From the NCBI RefSeq assembly GCF_021538675.1, contig NZ_JAJUKH010000004.1, forward strand, positions 124,001 through 188,000: 64,000 nt of DNA. The letters are read 5' to 3'. The stretch comes from Paenarthrobacter sp. AR 02 (GTDB lineage: Bacteria > Actinomycetota > Actinomycetes > Actinomycetales > Micrococcaceae). The notes under the pieces were generated by a model. The model did not search any database. It was given only the letters and a program-made list of their open reading frames with translations, and was not told the DNA's origin. The translations under genes and the position numbers were made by a program. This document shows positions 52,188 to 61,472 of the stretch, one piece after another (within the stretch, counting starts at the first letter, position 1; each line of letters begins with the position of its first letter).

Positions 52188-53599
52188 GCCGTCACCTCGG
52201 CGGCCTGTCGCTTCGGGTACCGGGCACTGGCCGCTGCGGCGATCAGTGCCGCCACGGCGAGGGCTCCCCAGATGGTCAGCAAACCGGTTTCGGTGATCCG
52301 TCCGTTGGCCACAGAGGCGGACGACAACAGCTTGACCACTGCTGCGCCCACGGCGATGCCGACTGACAACGCCAACTCGTTGAGTCCGGCGGCTGTTGAC
52401 GTTTCTTCCAAGGGCACTCCTTCCACGGACAGCGAGCGGGTGCCCGCTTGGTACATGCCCAGGCTGAGGTTGAACATGGCAAAGCCGACGCAGTATCCGG
52501 CGAACGAGTCGTGCGCGAACATCATGACCAGGAACCCTCCAGCCAGCAGAACGCCGGCAAAGACCAACGTGGGCCGCTCTCCGAACTTCCGCAGCGCCCG
52601 TGCCGTCAAAAGGGACGCGACCAAGGAAAGTACGGATGCCAGGGCAAGGACAATCGCGATCATCAGCGGACTGAGAGCGAACCCGTACCCTGTTTTGTCC
52701 GGGTTGGAGTGCAGGAAGATGCCGTTGGTGCCGAAGTAGCTGATAGAAGCGAAGCCGAAGAAGAACGTTGCCACGGAAATGGCGCGGATCCGCGGCGTGG
52801 CCAGCATTCGGAGGTCCATGAACCGCCGACCGGCGGCACTGCCGTAGTCTCGCTTGACCCAGAAGGCCAGCAGGATAAGCCCCAGCAAGCCAGCCCCAAG
52901 GGTGCGGGCGTCCAGCCAACCCCATTCAGGCGCCATGGAGAGCGCCACCACGAAGCCGATCAGCCCCATTGCGCAAGCCAGCAACGGCGCAAGGGCCATT
53001 CCCTCACGGGTCGGGACTCCGGCGTCGGGCAGCAGGAACGAGCAAACAAAGGCGATGACCGCGAATGGCACCGCCACCCAGAATCCGAGTGTTGGGTTGG
53101 TGACACCAACGATTCCGGCCAGCAGTCCGCCGGCTCCCACCATGATCATGAGCATGCCGATCATGACACTGACGCCAGTGCGTATGTGGGCGGGGCTGGT
53201 GACTCGAAGGACACCCATCATGAGCGGGATGAAGCCCACCACGCAGGTCAACATCACTACACCTAAGGTCACCGTCCATAGCGTCGGCCACAACGCCATC
53301 TGCAAAACACCGACCGTCACTACACCTGTGGACCAGCGGAGTATGAGTCGGTAGCCGTAGCTGTCGCCGAGCCTTGAAATGATGGGCGTGAGGACGGCGA
53401 AGCTCACATTTGAGATGAGGAAGATGCCGTTGATGGTGGGATCGTCAATCTCGAAGACCGGTCCCAGTGCGGGCAGGATGGGGTTCAGATACCCCTGGGT
53501 GACACCGCTGAGCGATTCAATGAGAGCCATCGCCAGGATCATGCCTGCGATGGTTTTGCGCGTAGTGGCCGCTGCCGGTGGTGCTGTCTTGCTTGCCAT
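52184..53599 (-). CDS. MFS transporter
   Basis: A 471-residue major facilitator protein with 12-14 predicted segments, including GMILAMALIESLSGVTQGYL and FLISNVSFAVLTPIISRLGD. Segment 5 contains GMLMIMVGAGGLLAGIVG. ATG 53599 follows AGGAAGCTC; the frame is open to 53878 but that part overlaps the divergent regulator. Since it is cotranscribed with an M20 hydrolase, it probably imports that enzyme's N-acyl amino acid or peptide substrate. Specificity is otherwise unknown. Confidence 0.87.
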   Translation of the reverse strand: MASKTAPPAAATTRKTIAGMILAMALIESLSGVTQGYLNPILPALGPVFEIDDPTINGIFLISNVSFAVLTPIISRLGDSYGYRLILRWSTGVVTVGVLQMALWPTLWTVTLGVVMLTCVVGFIPLMMGVLRVTSPAHIRTGVSVMIGMLMIMVGAGGLLAGIVGVTNPTLGFWVAVPFAVIAFVCSFLLPDAGVPTREGMALAPLLACAMGLIGFVVALSMAPEWGWLDARTLGAGLLGLILLAFWVKRDYGSAAGRRFMDLRMLATPRIRAISVATFFFGFASISYFGTNGIFLHSNPDKTGYGFALSPLMIAIVLALASVLSLVASLLTARALRKFGERPTLVFAGVLLAGGFLVMMFAHDSFAGYCVGFAMFNLSLGMYQAGTRSLSVEGVPLEETSTAAGLNELALSVGIAVGAAVVKLLSSASVANGRITETGLLTIWGALAVAALIAAAASARYPKRQAAEVTA

Positions 53600-53711
53600 G
53601 AGCTTCCTAGAGTCCTGGGCGGATTCGCCGGTGGTGATGCGAGTCACAACGCTATGGCTGTCAGTTATGCTGACGTTCAAATTGTTTGAAACCCACACGA
53701 GGAAGTGCGTA

Positions 53712-54761
53712 TTGAACGAATCGGCCATAGTTTCCGAGCTGGACCTCGAAATCGTGAATGCTCTCCAGATCAATCCGCGGGCGGAATGGAGCCGGATTGC
53801 GGATGCCCTGGGCCTGTCCGGCCCTACTGTGGCGAGGCGTTGGAACGCGCTGGCCGAACAAGGACTGGCATGGATCACGCCGTCTCCGGGACAGCGCTAC
53901 CTCAGTGCCGGATGGTCCGCTTTCATCCAGCTCTCGTCTCTGCCCGGCGAAAGCGAAGCCCTGATACAGAGGCTGTGTGAGGTGCCGGCGTTCGGCACCG
54001 TTTCCATGGTCACAGGCTCCCATGATGTCTTCATGGATTGCTTTGCGTCGAGCCACGAGGAACTCATGGACATCGTGACCGGAGCCTTTCCTGTGCTGCC
54101 TGGCCTCACCCACCGGGAGGTCGTCTTCGTCACCAAGCTTTACCGGCAGGCCTCGGAATGGCGCAGCGGAACACGTGAACCCGCACGCGCGCGGCTGGTC
54201 TCAGCTGAAGCCAAGACAGCACCGGCAAGTTACTCGCCGGATCAACTGGACGCCTCGTTGCTTGAGGAACTGGCCAACGACGGACGTGCCTCATGGGCTG
54301 AACTGGGAGAAGCCTGCAGCGTCTCGCCGCAAACTGCCCGACGCCGGGTGGAACGCTTCCTCGCGTCCGGCTACATCACGCTGAGGTGCGATGCGTCCAC
54401 TGCGGCGAACCGGGGCTTGCGGGAAGTGACGCTCATGCTCAATGTTCCGGCACAGTACGTGGAAGACGTCGGCCGCTACTTCGCTTCACGGACGAACTGC
54501 AGGCTCAGTGCCCAGGTGCTCGGTTCGCACAACCTGGTGGTCACGTTGTGGGTCCGTGACTACGTGGAGGCACAGGCATTTGAGCGCGAATTGGCCGAGC
54601 GGGCACCGGGCAGCACGGTGATCTCCCGGCAAGCGGTGGTCCGAACATACAAGCGCCTTGGCCATGTCCTCGATGAATCCGGGCGAAGCCTCAGGGTTGT
54701 GCCCTTGCCGCTCTGGAGAGAAGGGTCTGGACGGCCTACCGAAACACCGGCAGGATCATAG
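53712..54761 (+). CDS. Tandem-domain Lrp/AsnC-family regulator
   Basis: A 349-residue protein made of two Lrp/AsnC units in a row. The first HTH is SRIADALGLSGPTVARRWNA. The second is SWAELGEACSVSPQTARRRV, beginning near residue 185. Each is followed by a RAM-type ligand-binding domain. Most Lrp proteins have one unit and about 150-160 residues. I start it at TTG 53712, seven bases after GAGGAAG; no ATG or GTG fits before the first HTH. It is divergent from the MFS-M20 operon by 112 bp and is its likely regulator. Confidence 0.82.
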   Translation: MNESAIVSELDLEIVNALQINPRAEWSRIADALGLSGPTVARRWNALAEQGLAWITPSPGQRYLSAGWSAFIQLSSLPGESEALIQRLCEVPAFGTVSMVTGSHDVFMDCFASSHEELMDIVTGAFPVLPGLTHREVVFVTKLYRQASEWRSGTREPARARLVSAEAKTAPASYSPDQLDASLLEELANDGRASWAELGEACSVSPQTARRRVERFLASGYITLRCDASTAANRGLREVTLMLNVPAQYVEDVGRYFASRTNCRLSAQVLGSHNLVVTLWVRDYVEAQAFERELAERAPGSTVISRQAVVRTYKRLGHVLDESGRSLRVVPLPLWREGSGRPTETPAGS

Positions 54762-54763
54762 CC

Positions 54764-55183
54764 ATGACTACCTCTATTTTCGTGAATTTGCCTGTCAGCG
54801 ACCTCGAGGCTTCCAAGTCCTTCTACACAGCACTTGGCTATTCCATCAACCCCAACTTCACAGATGACACTGCTGCCTGCGTTGTCTTCAGCGACACCAT
54901 CTATGCCATGCTCCTGACGCACGCCAAGTTCAGCGAGTTCACCAAGCAGCCCATCGCGGACACCAGGAATTCGACGGCGGCCATTGTCGCCATTTCAGCC
55001 GAGAGCCGCGAAGAGGTAGATGCTTTGGCGAACAAGGCCCTCGAGGCCGGCGGATCAGAGACTTATGACGCCCAGGATCTCGGATTCATGTACAGCCGGG
55101 CATTCCGCGACCTGGACGGCCACCACTGGGAAGTCCTGTGGATGGATGACGCGGCAGCCCAGGCCGGTCCCCCGGAACACTAA
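54764..55183 (+). CDS. VOC family protein
   Basis: A 139-residue glyoxalase-fold protein of the YaeR/PhnB-like group. It begins SIFVNLPVSDLEASKSFYTA and ends YSRAFRDLDGHHWEVLWMD. Substrate unknown. ATG 54764 comes 2 bp after the regulator's stop, so it is probably cotranscribed with the Lrp-type gene. A convergent hairpin follows at 55204. Confidence 0.85.
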   Translation: MTTSIFVNLPVSDLEASKSFYTALGYSINPNFTDDTAACVVFSDTIYAMLLTHAKFSEFTKQPIADTRNSTAAIVAISAESREEVDALANKALEAGGSETYDAQDLGFMYSRAFRDLDGHHWEVLWMDDAAAQAGPPEH

Positions 55184-55203
55184 TTTCGAACCACGTCGCG
55201 GCA

Positions 55204-55239
55204 CCGCTGTTCCGTCGTTGCCCAACAACGGAACAGCGG
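55204..55239. terminator. Hairpin between convergent genes
   Basis: CCGCTGTTCCGTCGTTG (55204-55220) pairs with CAACAACGGAACAGCGG (55223-55239) with one mismatch and almost no loop. It sits between the VOC gene and the DUF1304 gene. It can serve both strands, though there is no U run. Confidence 0.65.
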
Positions 55240-55253
55240 GCCACCAACGTGTT

Positions 55254-55646
55254 CTAGCCCAGCGTCAGGGCCAGCACACCAAGCACGACGGCGAGCAGCG
55301 GCGTAATGCCTTGGGTGGTGGCTGCGCGGAGGTACTTTTTCCCGCTGGCCGCGAGGACCAGCGCTGCCAGGAGCATCGACCCACAGCTGCTGAACACGAG
55401 GGTCCAACCTACCTGTGGAGCCCCGGCCCAGACTGCGATGATGCCGATCAACGCGCCTATGGCCAGGAAGAGGTTGTAGAACCCCTGGTTGTAGGCGAGC
55501 GGCTTGGTGGTCTCGGCGTCGGCCTGCGAGGTGAGACTGAAGCGTTTCCACGTGGATGGCTTGGTCCAGGTGATGGACTCCATGGTGAAGATAAATACGT
55601 GAAGCAAAGCCGCAATCAGGGCGAAAATCAGGGAGGCCAGAATCAT
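55254..55646 (-). CDS. DUF1304 membrane protein
   Basis: A 130-residue protein with four membrane segments. DUF1304 features are LIFALIAALLHVFIFTMESI, then TWTKPS, and LAYNQGFYNLFLAIGALIGI. The second conserved block GSMLLAALVLAASG follows. Function unknown; it may be a small multidrug-like or lipid-associated membrane protein. It is downstream of nothing on its strand within 39 bp, so it is probably monocistronic. Confidence 0.85.
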   Translation of the reverse strand: MILASLIFALIAALLHVFIFTMESITWTKPSTWKRFSLTSQADAETTKPLAYNQGFYNLFLAIGALIGIIAVWAGAPQVGWTLVFSSCGSMLLAALVLAASGKKYLRAATTQGITPLLAVVLGVLALTLG

Positions 55647-55685
55647 GGTCTGATCCTAGCCTCCCGTGTTGTTGGGACCGGGCCG

Positions 55686-56561
55686 TCAGGCGCTCAGCAG
55701 CTCCAGCGTGGCGCCCGCGAATGCGCCCGCAGTGCCGTTCCAACGCGCCAACAAACCCTGGAGATTCTCGCCATCTGCCCGGTATGCCGCGGTTTCCGCC
55801 TCAAGCGTAGACAGGATGCCGGTGCGTAGTTCAGTGTTGAAGTTCACCTTGCCGACCCGCAGCGAGGGAGCTTTGGCGAGCTCGTCCGCCGGGATGCCCG
55901 AAGCGCCGTGCAGTACCAACGGGACGCCGGTCTTCGAGGCAACGTCCTGCAGTACATCCCAACGAATATTGGGCTCGCCCTTGTACTTGCCGTGCACATT
56001 TCCCACCGCGATGGCCAGCAACTGGGCGCCGGTGCGCTCAACGAAGTCCGCCACCTGCGCCGGGTCAGTCAATCCCGCAACGGAAGTACCGGCGTCGTGC
56101 GCTTCGGATGAAGCGCCAAATGCCCTGTCCTCATCGCCGGCCAGCCCGCCCAGTTCCGCTTCGATCACGACGTCGGTGCGTCCGGAAGCGTCCAGCGCGG
56201 CACGGACTTTGCGGACCAGGGCAATGTTGTCCTCGAACGGCAACGACGAACCATCGGCCAGGACGGCGTCCGCACCGGCGGTCACGGAATCGCGGATGAC
56301 CTTGAGATCCGAAGCGTGGTCCAGCTGGACGGACACGGGAACACTCGCCGAGTCAGCCAGGCCGCGGAGGGCTTTGATCAGGCGGAGTCCGTTGGGAGTG
56401 GAAGCCGTCTTGGGCGCAACCAGCAGGATGACGCCCAGCCGCGCTTCCTCGGCAGCCGAAACCACAGCCAGGGCGGTCGTGAAGTCGTAGCAGGTGAAGG
56501 CCGGAACTGCGGAGCGGGAGGCCAGTGCAGAGGCGACCATTGAGTCCAGGGAAGCGCGCAT
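55686..56561 (-). CDS. Class II ketose-bisphosphate aldolase
   Basis: A 291-residue class II (zinc) aldolase of the GatY/KbaY/Fba group. The first zinc-binding segment is VSVQLDHASDLKVI. Others are EAELGGLAGDE, VGNVHGKYKGEPNIRW and LVLHGASGIPADE. It normally cleaves a ketose bisphosphate to dihydroxyacetone phosphate plus an aldehyde. Its ATG overlaps the permease TGA by one base (TGATG). It is the last gene of the sugar-acid operon, where an OtnC-type enzyme would be expected. Confidence 0.88.
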   Translation of the reverse strand: MRASLDSMVASALASRSAVPAFTCYDFTTALAVVSAAEEARLGVILLVAPKTASTPNGLRLIKALRGLADSASVPVSVQLDHASDLKVIRDSVTAGADAVLADGSSLPFEDNIALVRKVRAALDASGRTDVVIEAELGGLAGDEDRAFGASSEAHDAGTSVAGLTDPAQVADFVERTGAQLLAIAVGNVHGKYKGEPNIRWDVLQDVASKTGVPLVLHGASGIPADELAKAPSLRVGKVNFNTELRTGILSTLEAETAAYRADGENLQGLLARWNGTAGAFAGATLELLSA

Positions 56562-58027
56562 CAGTGGCCCAGGCCTCCCACCAGGATCCAGGCCACGTAG
56601 GTGAGGACAAAGCCGGCCAAGCCAAGGATGGTGGTGAGGACGGTCCAGGTCTTCAGGCCGTCGGACACTGTGAGGCCGTAGTAGCGGATGACTGTCCAGA
56701 AGCCTGCGTCGGTCACGTGTGACAGGCCCAGTGCGCCGAAGCCGATGGCGATCACGATCACTGCGATCTGGGCGGGCGTGTAGCCGCCTTCCATGACGGC
56801 GGACGTGAGCAGGCCGGTGGTGGTCACAATAGCTACGGTTGCCGAACCCTGGGCGGCGCGAAGCGCCAGGGAGATGATGAAGCCGAGCACAATCACCGGC
56901 AGGCCGAGGCTGTCCAAGGTGTGGGACAGCGCGGCACCGATACCAGAGGTGCGGAGTACTTCACCGAACACGCCACCGGCTGCAACCACCATGAGGATGG
57001 AGGCGATGGGAGGCAGCGCGCCTTCGAAGATCTCACCGGTTTCCTTGAGCGACCAGTTGCGGCGAACAGCCAGCAGGAAGAAGGAAAGGGCCACGGCCAC
57101 AAGGAGCGCGAAGAACGGGTTGCCGATGAACGAGGCCACCCCGTACCAGTAGTTGTCCTTGGCGATGGTGAGGGTGCCAACGGTACCGAGGAGGATCTGC
57201 ACAATCGGAGCGGCGATCAGGAACATGATCAGTCCGGGACGCGGCGGAGCGATCGCGCGGGCGCCGGGGCCGTCGTGGCCAACGCGAACCAGTGAATCGG
57301 AGCCGAATTCTTCAACCTGGGCTTTGACGCCGGGAAGGAGCTCGTAGTCCTTGCGGTTCATGATGCTGGCAACCCAGTAGGACAGGAATCCGAGCGGCAC
57401 GCAGATGATCAAGGAAATCATGGTGATGAGGCCGATATCGGCTCCGAAGACACCCGCGCCCGCAACGATGCCCGGGTGCGGTGGGACGGCTACGTGGATG
57501 GAGAGCATGATGCCGGCCATCGGGAGGCCGAACTTGATGGGGTGGACCTTGGCGATCTTCGCGAAGGCGTAAACAATGGGCACCAGGACGATCACGCCCA
57601 CTTCGAAGAAGACCGGGATGGCAACCAGGAAGCCGACGGCGGTCAACGCCACCGCAACGCGTTTGGCCCCGAGCTTCTCAGTGAAGTGGGTTGCCAGAGA
57701 CTGCACGCCGCCAGAGACTTCGATCATCCGGCCAAGGATGGCGCCCAAGGCAATCAGCAATGCGACCTTGCCCATGGTGCTGCCCACACCGTTGGTGACC
57801 ACGGTGAAGATGTCCTTCAACGGAATCTGCGCGGCAACAGCTACCAGGATGCTCACCGCAAGGAGGGCGACGAAGGCCTGGATCTTGAAGCGGATGATCA
57901 GCACCAGGAGCAGTGCGATGCCTGCTGCCGCGATGGTCAGCAGGAGGGGTGTTCCCAGCTCCACAGCGGGTTTGATGGCGGGGGCATCGGCCGCCCGAAC
58001 CATCAGCGAGTTGACGAGGGGGTTCAT
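56561..58027 (-). CDS. GntP-family sugar-acid permease
   Basis: A 488-residue inner-membrane H+ symporter of the gluconate permease family with about 12-14 segments. It has LLLTIAAAGIALLLVLIIRF, GAILGRMIEVSGG, HVAVPPHPGIVAGAG and ALRAAQGSATVAIVTT, all characteristic. It probably imports a four-carbon sugar acid (threonate or erythronate type) for the neighbouring enzymes. ATG 58027 follows AAAGGAG; the frame extends further but without support. It comes after the dehydrogenase gene with about 103 bp between. Confidence 0.9.
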   Translation of the reverse strand: MNPLVNSLMVRAADAPAIKPAVELGTPLLLTIAAAGIALLLVLIIRFKIQAFVALLAVSILVAVAAQIPLKDIFTVVTNGVGSTMGKVALLIALGAILGRMIEVSGGVQSLATHFTEKLGAKRVAVALTAVGFLVAIPVFFEVGVIVLVPIVYAFAKIAKVHPIKFGLPMAGIMLSIHVAVPPHPGIVAGAGVFGADIGLITMISLIICVPLGFLSYWVASIMNRKDYELLPGVKAQVEEFGSDSLVRVGHDGPGARAIAPPRPGLIMFLIAAPIVQILLGTVGTLTIAKDNYWYGVASFIGNPFFALLVAVALSFFLLAVRRNWSLKETGEIFEGALPPIASILMVVAAGGVFGEVLRTSGIGAALSHTLDSLGLPVIVLGFIISLALRAAQGSATVAIVTTTGLLTSAVMEGGYTPAQIAVIVIAIGFGALGLSHVTDAGFWTVIRYYGLTVSDGLKTWTVLTTILGLAGFVLTYVAWILVGGLGH

Positions 58028-58130
58028 TGGGGGTGTCTCCTTTGACATACCAGCCCTAAGAAGGCCGATTGGAGGTGCGACGACGGCGGAGGGGGGACCG
58101 CCGTCGTCGCGGGTTCTGTGATGGGGGTGG

Positions 58131-59033
58131 TTAGGCGGTGCGCTTCGTGGGCGCAACAACCTTGATGACGGCGGAGTCGTCGGCGGCAGCGAGGCCCTGG
58201 GCCTGGCCGAGCAGATAGAGCTGTTCAGCGGCGGCGGCTACGGGTGCGGCAAGGCCGGCGGCCCGTGTTGCCTTGCCCACGATGCCCATGTCCTTGACGA
58301 AAATGTCCAGGCGGCTGAGGACCTCGGCGCCATCCTCCGTGTAGGCCTCGAGGATGCGTGGGCCGCGGTTGGAGAGCATGAAGGAACCGGCAGCGCCGGC
58401 TTCAAGGGCGGCCAGGGTCTTTGCCTGGTCCAGTCCCAGTGCGTCAGCAAGGGCCATGGCTTCAGCCGCGGCGGCGATGTGCACGCCGCAGAGGAGCTGG
58501 TTGACGGTCTTGAGTGCCTGTCCGTCGCCGGGCTTGTCGCCCACGATGCTCAGCGTGGAGGCCAGGAGTTCCAGGGCCGGGCGGGCCTTCTCGAGCGCTT
58601 CAGGCTCGGCGCCCACAACGATCAGCAGGTCGCCTTCACCGGCACGCTTCGGGCCGCCGGACAGGGGAGCATCCACCAGGGCCACGCCGTATTCAGCGAG
58701 CTTGGCAACGGTGGACGGGATGGCTTCCGTGCCAACCGTGCTGCCAAGGATCACGACGGCGCCCGGCTTCAGTACCGAGGCAACGCCGTTCTCGCCAAAG
58801 AGGACATCGTTGAGCTGTTCGCCGTTACGGACCGCCAACAACAACGCGTCGGCGTCCTGGGAAGCTTCACGGGCCGAGGCGAAGGTCTTGATTCCGGCTG
58901 CCGCTGCGAGTTCAAGGCGGGGCTCAGCGATGTCGAAGCCGTGAACGGTCAGCTCGGATGCGAGCCGGGTTGCCATAGGCAGGCCCATGGCGCCAAGGCC
59001 CAAGACGGTGACGGTGTAGTTGCTGCTGGTCAT
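58131..59033 (-). CDS. NAD-dependent 2-hydroxyacid (threonate-type) dehydrogenase
   Basis: A 300-residue beta-hydroxyacid dehydrogenase. The NAD motif is TVLGLGAMGLPMATRL. GSTVGTEAIP and PLSGGPKRAGEGDL are substrate and cofactor contacts, and the catalytic lysine is in DGQALKTVNQLLCG. In four-carbon acid pathways (LtnD type) it oxidises threonate or erythronate to a 2-oxo acid. ATG 59033 follows GGAGAACACC; ATG 59045 is possible. It follows the kinase gene on the same strand. Confidence 0.88.
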   Translation of the reverse strand: MTSSNYTVTVLGLGAMGLPMATRLASELTVHGFDIAEPRLELAAAAGIKTFASAREASQDADALLLAVRNGEQLNDVLFGENGVASVLKPGAVVILGSTVGTEAIPSTVAKLAEYGVALVDAPLSGGPKRAGEGDLLIVVGAEPEALEKARPALELLASTLSIVGDKPGDGQALKTVNQLLCGVHIAAAAEAMALADALGLDQAKTLAALEAGAAGSFMLSNRGPRILEAYTEDGAEVLSRLDIFVKDMGIVGKATRAAGLAAPVAAAAEQLYLLGQAQGLAAADDSAVIKVVAPTKRTA

Positions 59034-59061
59034 GGTGTTCTCCATTGAATTTCGGATGCTT

Positions 59062-60555
59062 TTAGAAGGTGGCGCTGAGCTTGCGGGTGACCTGGGTCAG
59101 GGATTGGTCGTCGCCGACGTTGCCGGCAAAGACGATGTACGGGATGCCCTTCGCGGGACCATCCACCGGCTCCCAGAGCGAGACGATGCCCGGCAGCATC
59201 GGTCCGCGGACAATCGCGTGGCGGATTTCCAGGCCGTGCGCCGCGACGTCCGAGGACGTGATGCCGCCCTTGGCAATAACGAATCGAGGCGGGAACGTTT
59301 TGAGCGTGCGGTTCACCACGGCCACGACGGCGGCGGAGACGGTGCGGGCGATCTTCAGGCTCGCCGCGGCGTCGTCGGTCTTGATGAGGAGGCGGCTGGT
59401 GTGGACGATCACGTCGCTTTCGCGAAGAGCGCTGACGACGTCGGACACGACGGTTCCGATGTAGGCATCGGCCTCCGCACCGAGCAGCCGCTCTACATCG
59501 ATTTCGATGGTCCGCGCCGAGCTGTGCTCTGCGGTGAGGTTGTTCAGTTGGCGGGTGGTGACGCCCACATGGGAGCCCACAACGATCAAGCCGCCTGCAG
59601 TAGAGGGAGTGTTGCCGGCGTAGGCTTCCTCGGCGGTGAGGGCCGTGCGGATCTCCTGGCCAATCCGGCCACGGACGAACGGCGGACCAACGCGGTAGAG
59701 GAGCTTCTTGCCGCGTCGTTCTGCTTCTTCCAGGCCCAAGGCCAAGGCACGGAAGTCGTTCTCGGTGACGATGTCGGCCACGATCGGGGTGGAGTTGGTG
59801 GCAGACTCCAAGGCGTCGGCGATGGCCTTCGCGGAAATGGCGGGGTCCTGGGCAGAGGCACCGGCGCGGATGGTGTTCAGGTCCAGGACGATCACTCTTT
59901 CTGCAGCGTAACGGCCCTGCGACTTCTCCTCCACATACTTGGCCATCTCCGAGTTGGCGAAGCCGAAGCTTGCGTCCTTGGCGAATTCCGTCTCCGCCAC
60001 CGGGGTGAGCGATCCGGCATCGCCGCGCATGTAGTGCACACCGCCGATGGTGACCCGGCCGGCGTCGGGGAAAGCCGGAACGATCACGACACCGTCGGTT
60101 GCTTCACCGGTTTCAGCGGCCACGGTAGCGGCGATGACGTCGGGCTCCAACGGGTAATGGCCGCGGAGGGTGGAGTCGCTGCGGCTGACGAAGCCGAGCT
60201 TCACACCGGCCGGTCCGGCCGCGGCCAATGCGTTGCACACGATCTCTTCGTTACGGGCTGCGGCTTCGGCGGGATCCAAGCTGCGGGTGTTGGTGAGGAC
60301 GTAGACCGCGGGCTTGGTGTTGTATTCACTGATGTGGGTGAAGGCCCACGTGAAGTCCTGGACATCCCAGCGGGTAAGGACCGCGAGGTCTGCGACGGAC
60401 TGCGTGCCGGTGGGGTCGTCGTCGAGGACCACCAGGACCTTCGGTGCGGCAGCAGCGGACGCGGCAACTGCGTCGGCAACCAGCTGGGCAGGGATCTGGA
60501 CTTCCGCCGGGAAAGCGGCCAGAACGTTGGCTTCAAAAGTCACTGTGCACTCCAT
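59062..60555 (-). CDS. Four-carbon acid sugar kinase (DUF1537/OtnK type)
   Basis: A 497-residue kinase of the former DUF1537 family. The N-terminal domain has LVVLDDDPTGTQSVADLAVL. The C-terminal nucleotide-binding domain has LIVVGSHVGVTTRQLNNL and RFVIAKGGITSSDVAAHGL, followed by GPMLPGIVSLWE. Relatives phosphorylate 3-oxo-tetronate, threonate or erythronate at C4. ATG 60555 is used. A GTG at 60543 with GGAG six bases before it is a serious alternative. It is the first gene of the operon and carries a FadR-type operator in front. Confidence 0.9.
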   Translation of the reverse strand: MECTVTFEANVLAAFPAEVQIPAQLVADAVAASAAAAPKVLVVLDDDPTGTQSVADLAVLTRWDVQDFTWAFTHISEYNTKPAVYVLTNTRSLDPAEAAARNEEIVCNALAAAGPAGVKLGFVSRSDSTLRGHYPLEPDVIAATVAAETGEATDGVVIVPAFPDAGRVTIGGVHYMRGDAGSLTPVAETEFAKDASFGFANSEMAKYVEEKSQGRYAAERVIVLDLNTIRAGASAQDPAISAKAIADALESATNSTPIVADIVTENDFRALALGLEEAERRGKKLLYRVGPPFVRGRIGQEIRTALTAEEAYAGNTPSTAGGLIVVGSHVGVTTRQLNNLTAEHSSARTIEIDVERLLGAEADAYIGTVVSDVVSALRESDVIVHTSRLLIKTDDAAASLKIARTVSAAVVAVVNRTLKTFPPRFVIAKGGITSSDVAAHGLEIRHAIVRGPMLPGIVSLWEPVDGPAKGIPYIVFAGNVGDDQSLTQVTRKLSATF

Positions 60556-60589
60556 CGTGGGAAATCTCTGTTGCTGTTTGGTGAATGTA

Positions 60590-60604
60590 AGATGTCAGAC
60601 ATCT
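60590..60604. promoter_or_regulatory. FadR-type operator upstream of the kinase gene
   Basis: AGATGTCAGACATCT is a perfect 15-bp palindrome between the kinase gene and the divergent hydrolase gene. Its core GATGTCnGACATC recurs in front of the regulator at 61473-61485. It is the probable binding site of the GntR/FadR-type regulator. Confidence 0.8.
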
Positions 60605-60674
60605 AACATTTGAATGCCAGTGTGACACACAGCTCTTCCCTGCGCAAGATGCCGTGCGTCACTAGGCTGGGGCC

Positions 60675-61472
60675 ATGGCTGACAGCGCGGTTCCGCTCCC
60701 CTTCGTGGACGTTCGCACGCCTGCCGATGCCGGCGATCACGTGCCGGCAGTACTGATCCACGGCTGGGCATCCAGTTCGTCGTACTGGGAACCGCTGGTG
60801 GAGAAACTGCTCGACGGCGGCCGGTCGGCGTGGATTCTGGATCTCCCCGGGTACCACCCGGGTGAGAAGTTGTCCGGCTTCGACTGGACACTGGACTCGG
60901 CCGCGAAATCCGTTGCGGCGGCCATCAAGAAACACGGCGGCAAGCCGGTGCATTTGGTAGGGCACTCCATGGGCGGAAGCGTCGCCCTGACGGTTGCGGC
61001 CAACTATCCGGAGCTGGTGGCGACTGTTGCGTTGGTGGGAATGGTGCCAGCGCCGCCAAATGAGGGATTCAGGGCCATGCTGGTGTCCCAGTTGGAACAA
61101 GGATTCTTCGACGCGGCCACCAAGGCGAAGCTCATGAAAGCCTGGTACGGGCCACTGACCGACCAAGAGATGGCAAGGCTGGGCAAAGGCTTCGACGTAC
61201 CCTTCCCGGTTCTGACCGCCAGCGCGATAGCGGCCATGACCGGCGTCGAACGCTCTGTACCCGGGCGCGTCCAGGCGCCCTTGCTGGTCATCGCCGGAAC
61301 CGGGGACCGGGTACGGTCCATCGACCAGATGCGTGAGTTCGTGGCCGCAGGCCGCAACCGGCAGCTGAAGGCCATTGCCGATGCGGGTCACAACGTGCAC
61401 TGGGAACGGCCGGATGAGTGCGCCCAAGCGTTACAGGAGTTTTGGAATACGAGCTGGCAGCCGCCAGCGTAA
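60675..61472 (+). CDS. Alpha/beta hydrolase
   Basis: A 265-residue hydrolase. The oxyanion motif is LIHGWASSSSYWEPL, the nucleophile is in LVGHSMGGSVAL, the acid in AGTGDRVRSID and the histidine in DAGHNVHWE, so the triad is complete. It is divergent from the sugar-acid operon and directly before the regulator. Its operator at 60590 may control both directions, but a role in sugar-acid use is unproven; it could hydrolyse a lactone or an unrelated ester. Confidence 0.87.
   Translation: MADSAVPLPFVDVRTPADAGDHVPAVLIHGWASSSSYWEPLVEKLLDGGRSAWILDLPGYHPGEKLSGFDWTLDSAAKSVAAAIKKHGGKPVHLVGHSMGGSVALTVAANYPELVATVALVGMVPAPPNEGFRAMLVSQLEQGFFDAATKAKLMKAWYGPLTDQEMARLGKGFDVPFPVLTASAIAAMTGVERSVPGRVQAPLLVIAGTGDRVRSIDQMREFVAAGRNRQLKAIADAGHNVHWERPDECAQALQEFWNTSWQPPA

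Noticed and set aside
50979..52925. 648-codon frame including the M20 peptidase
   Set aside because: The first 246 codons overlap the MFS gene in another frame; the true start is ATG 52187, which overlaps the MFS stop.
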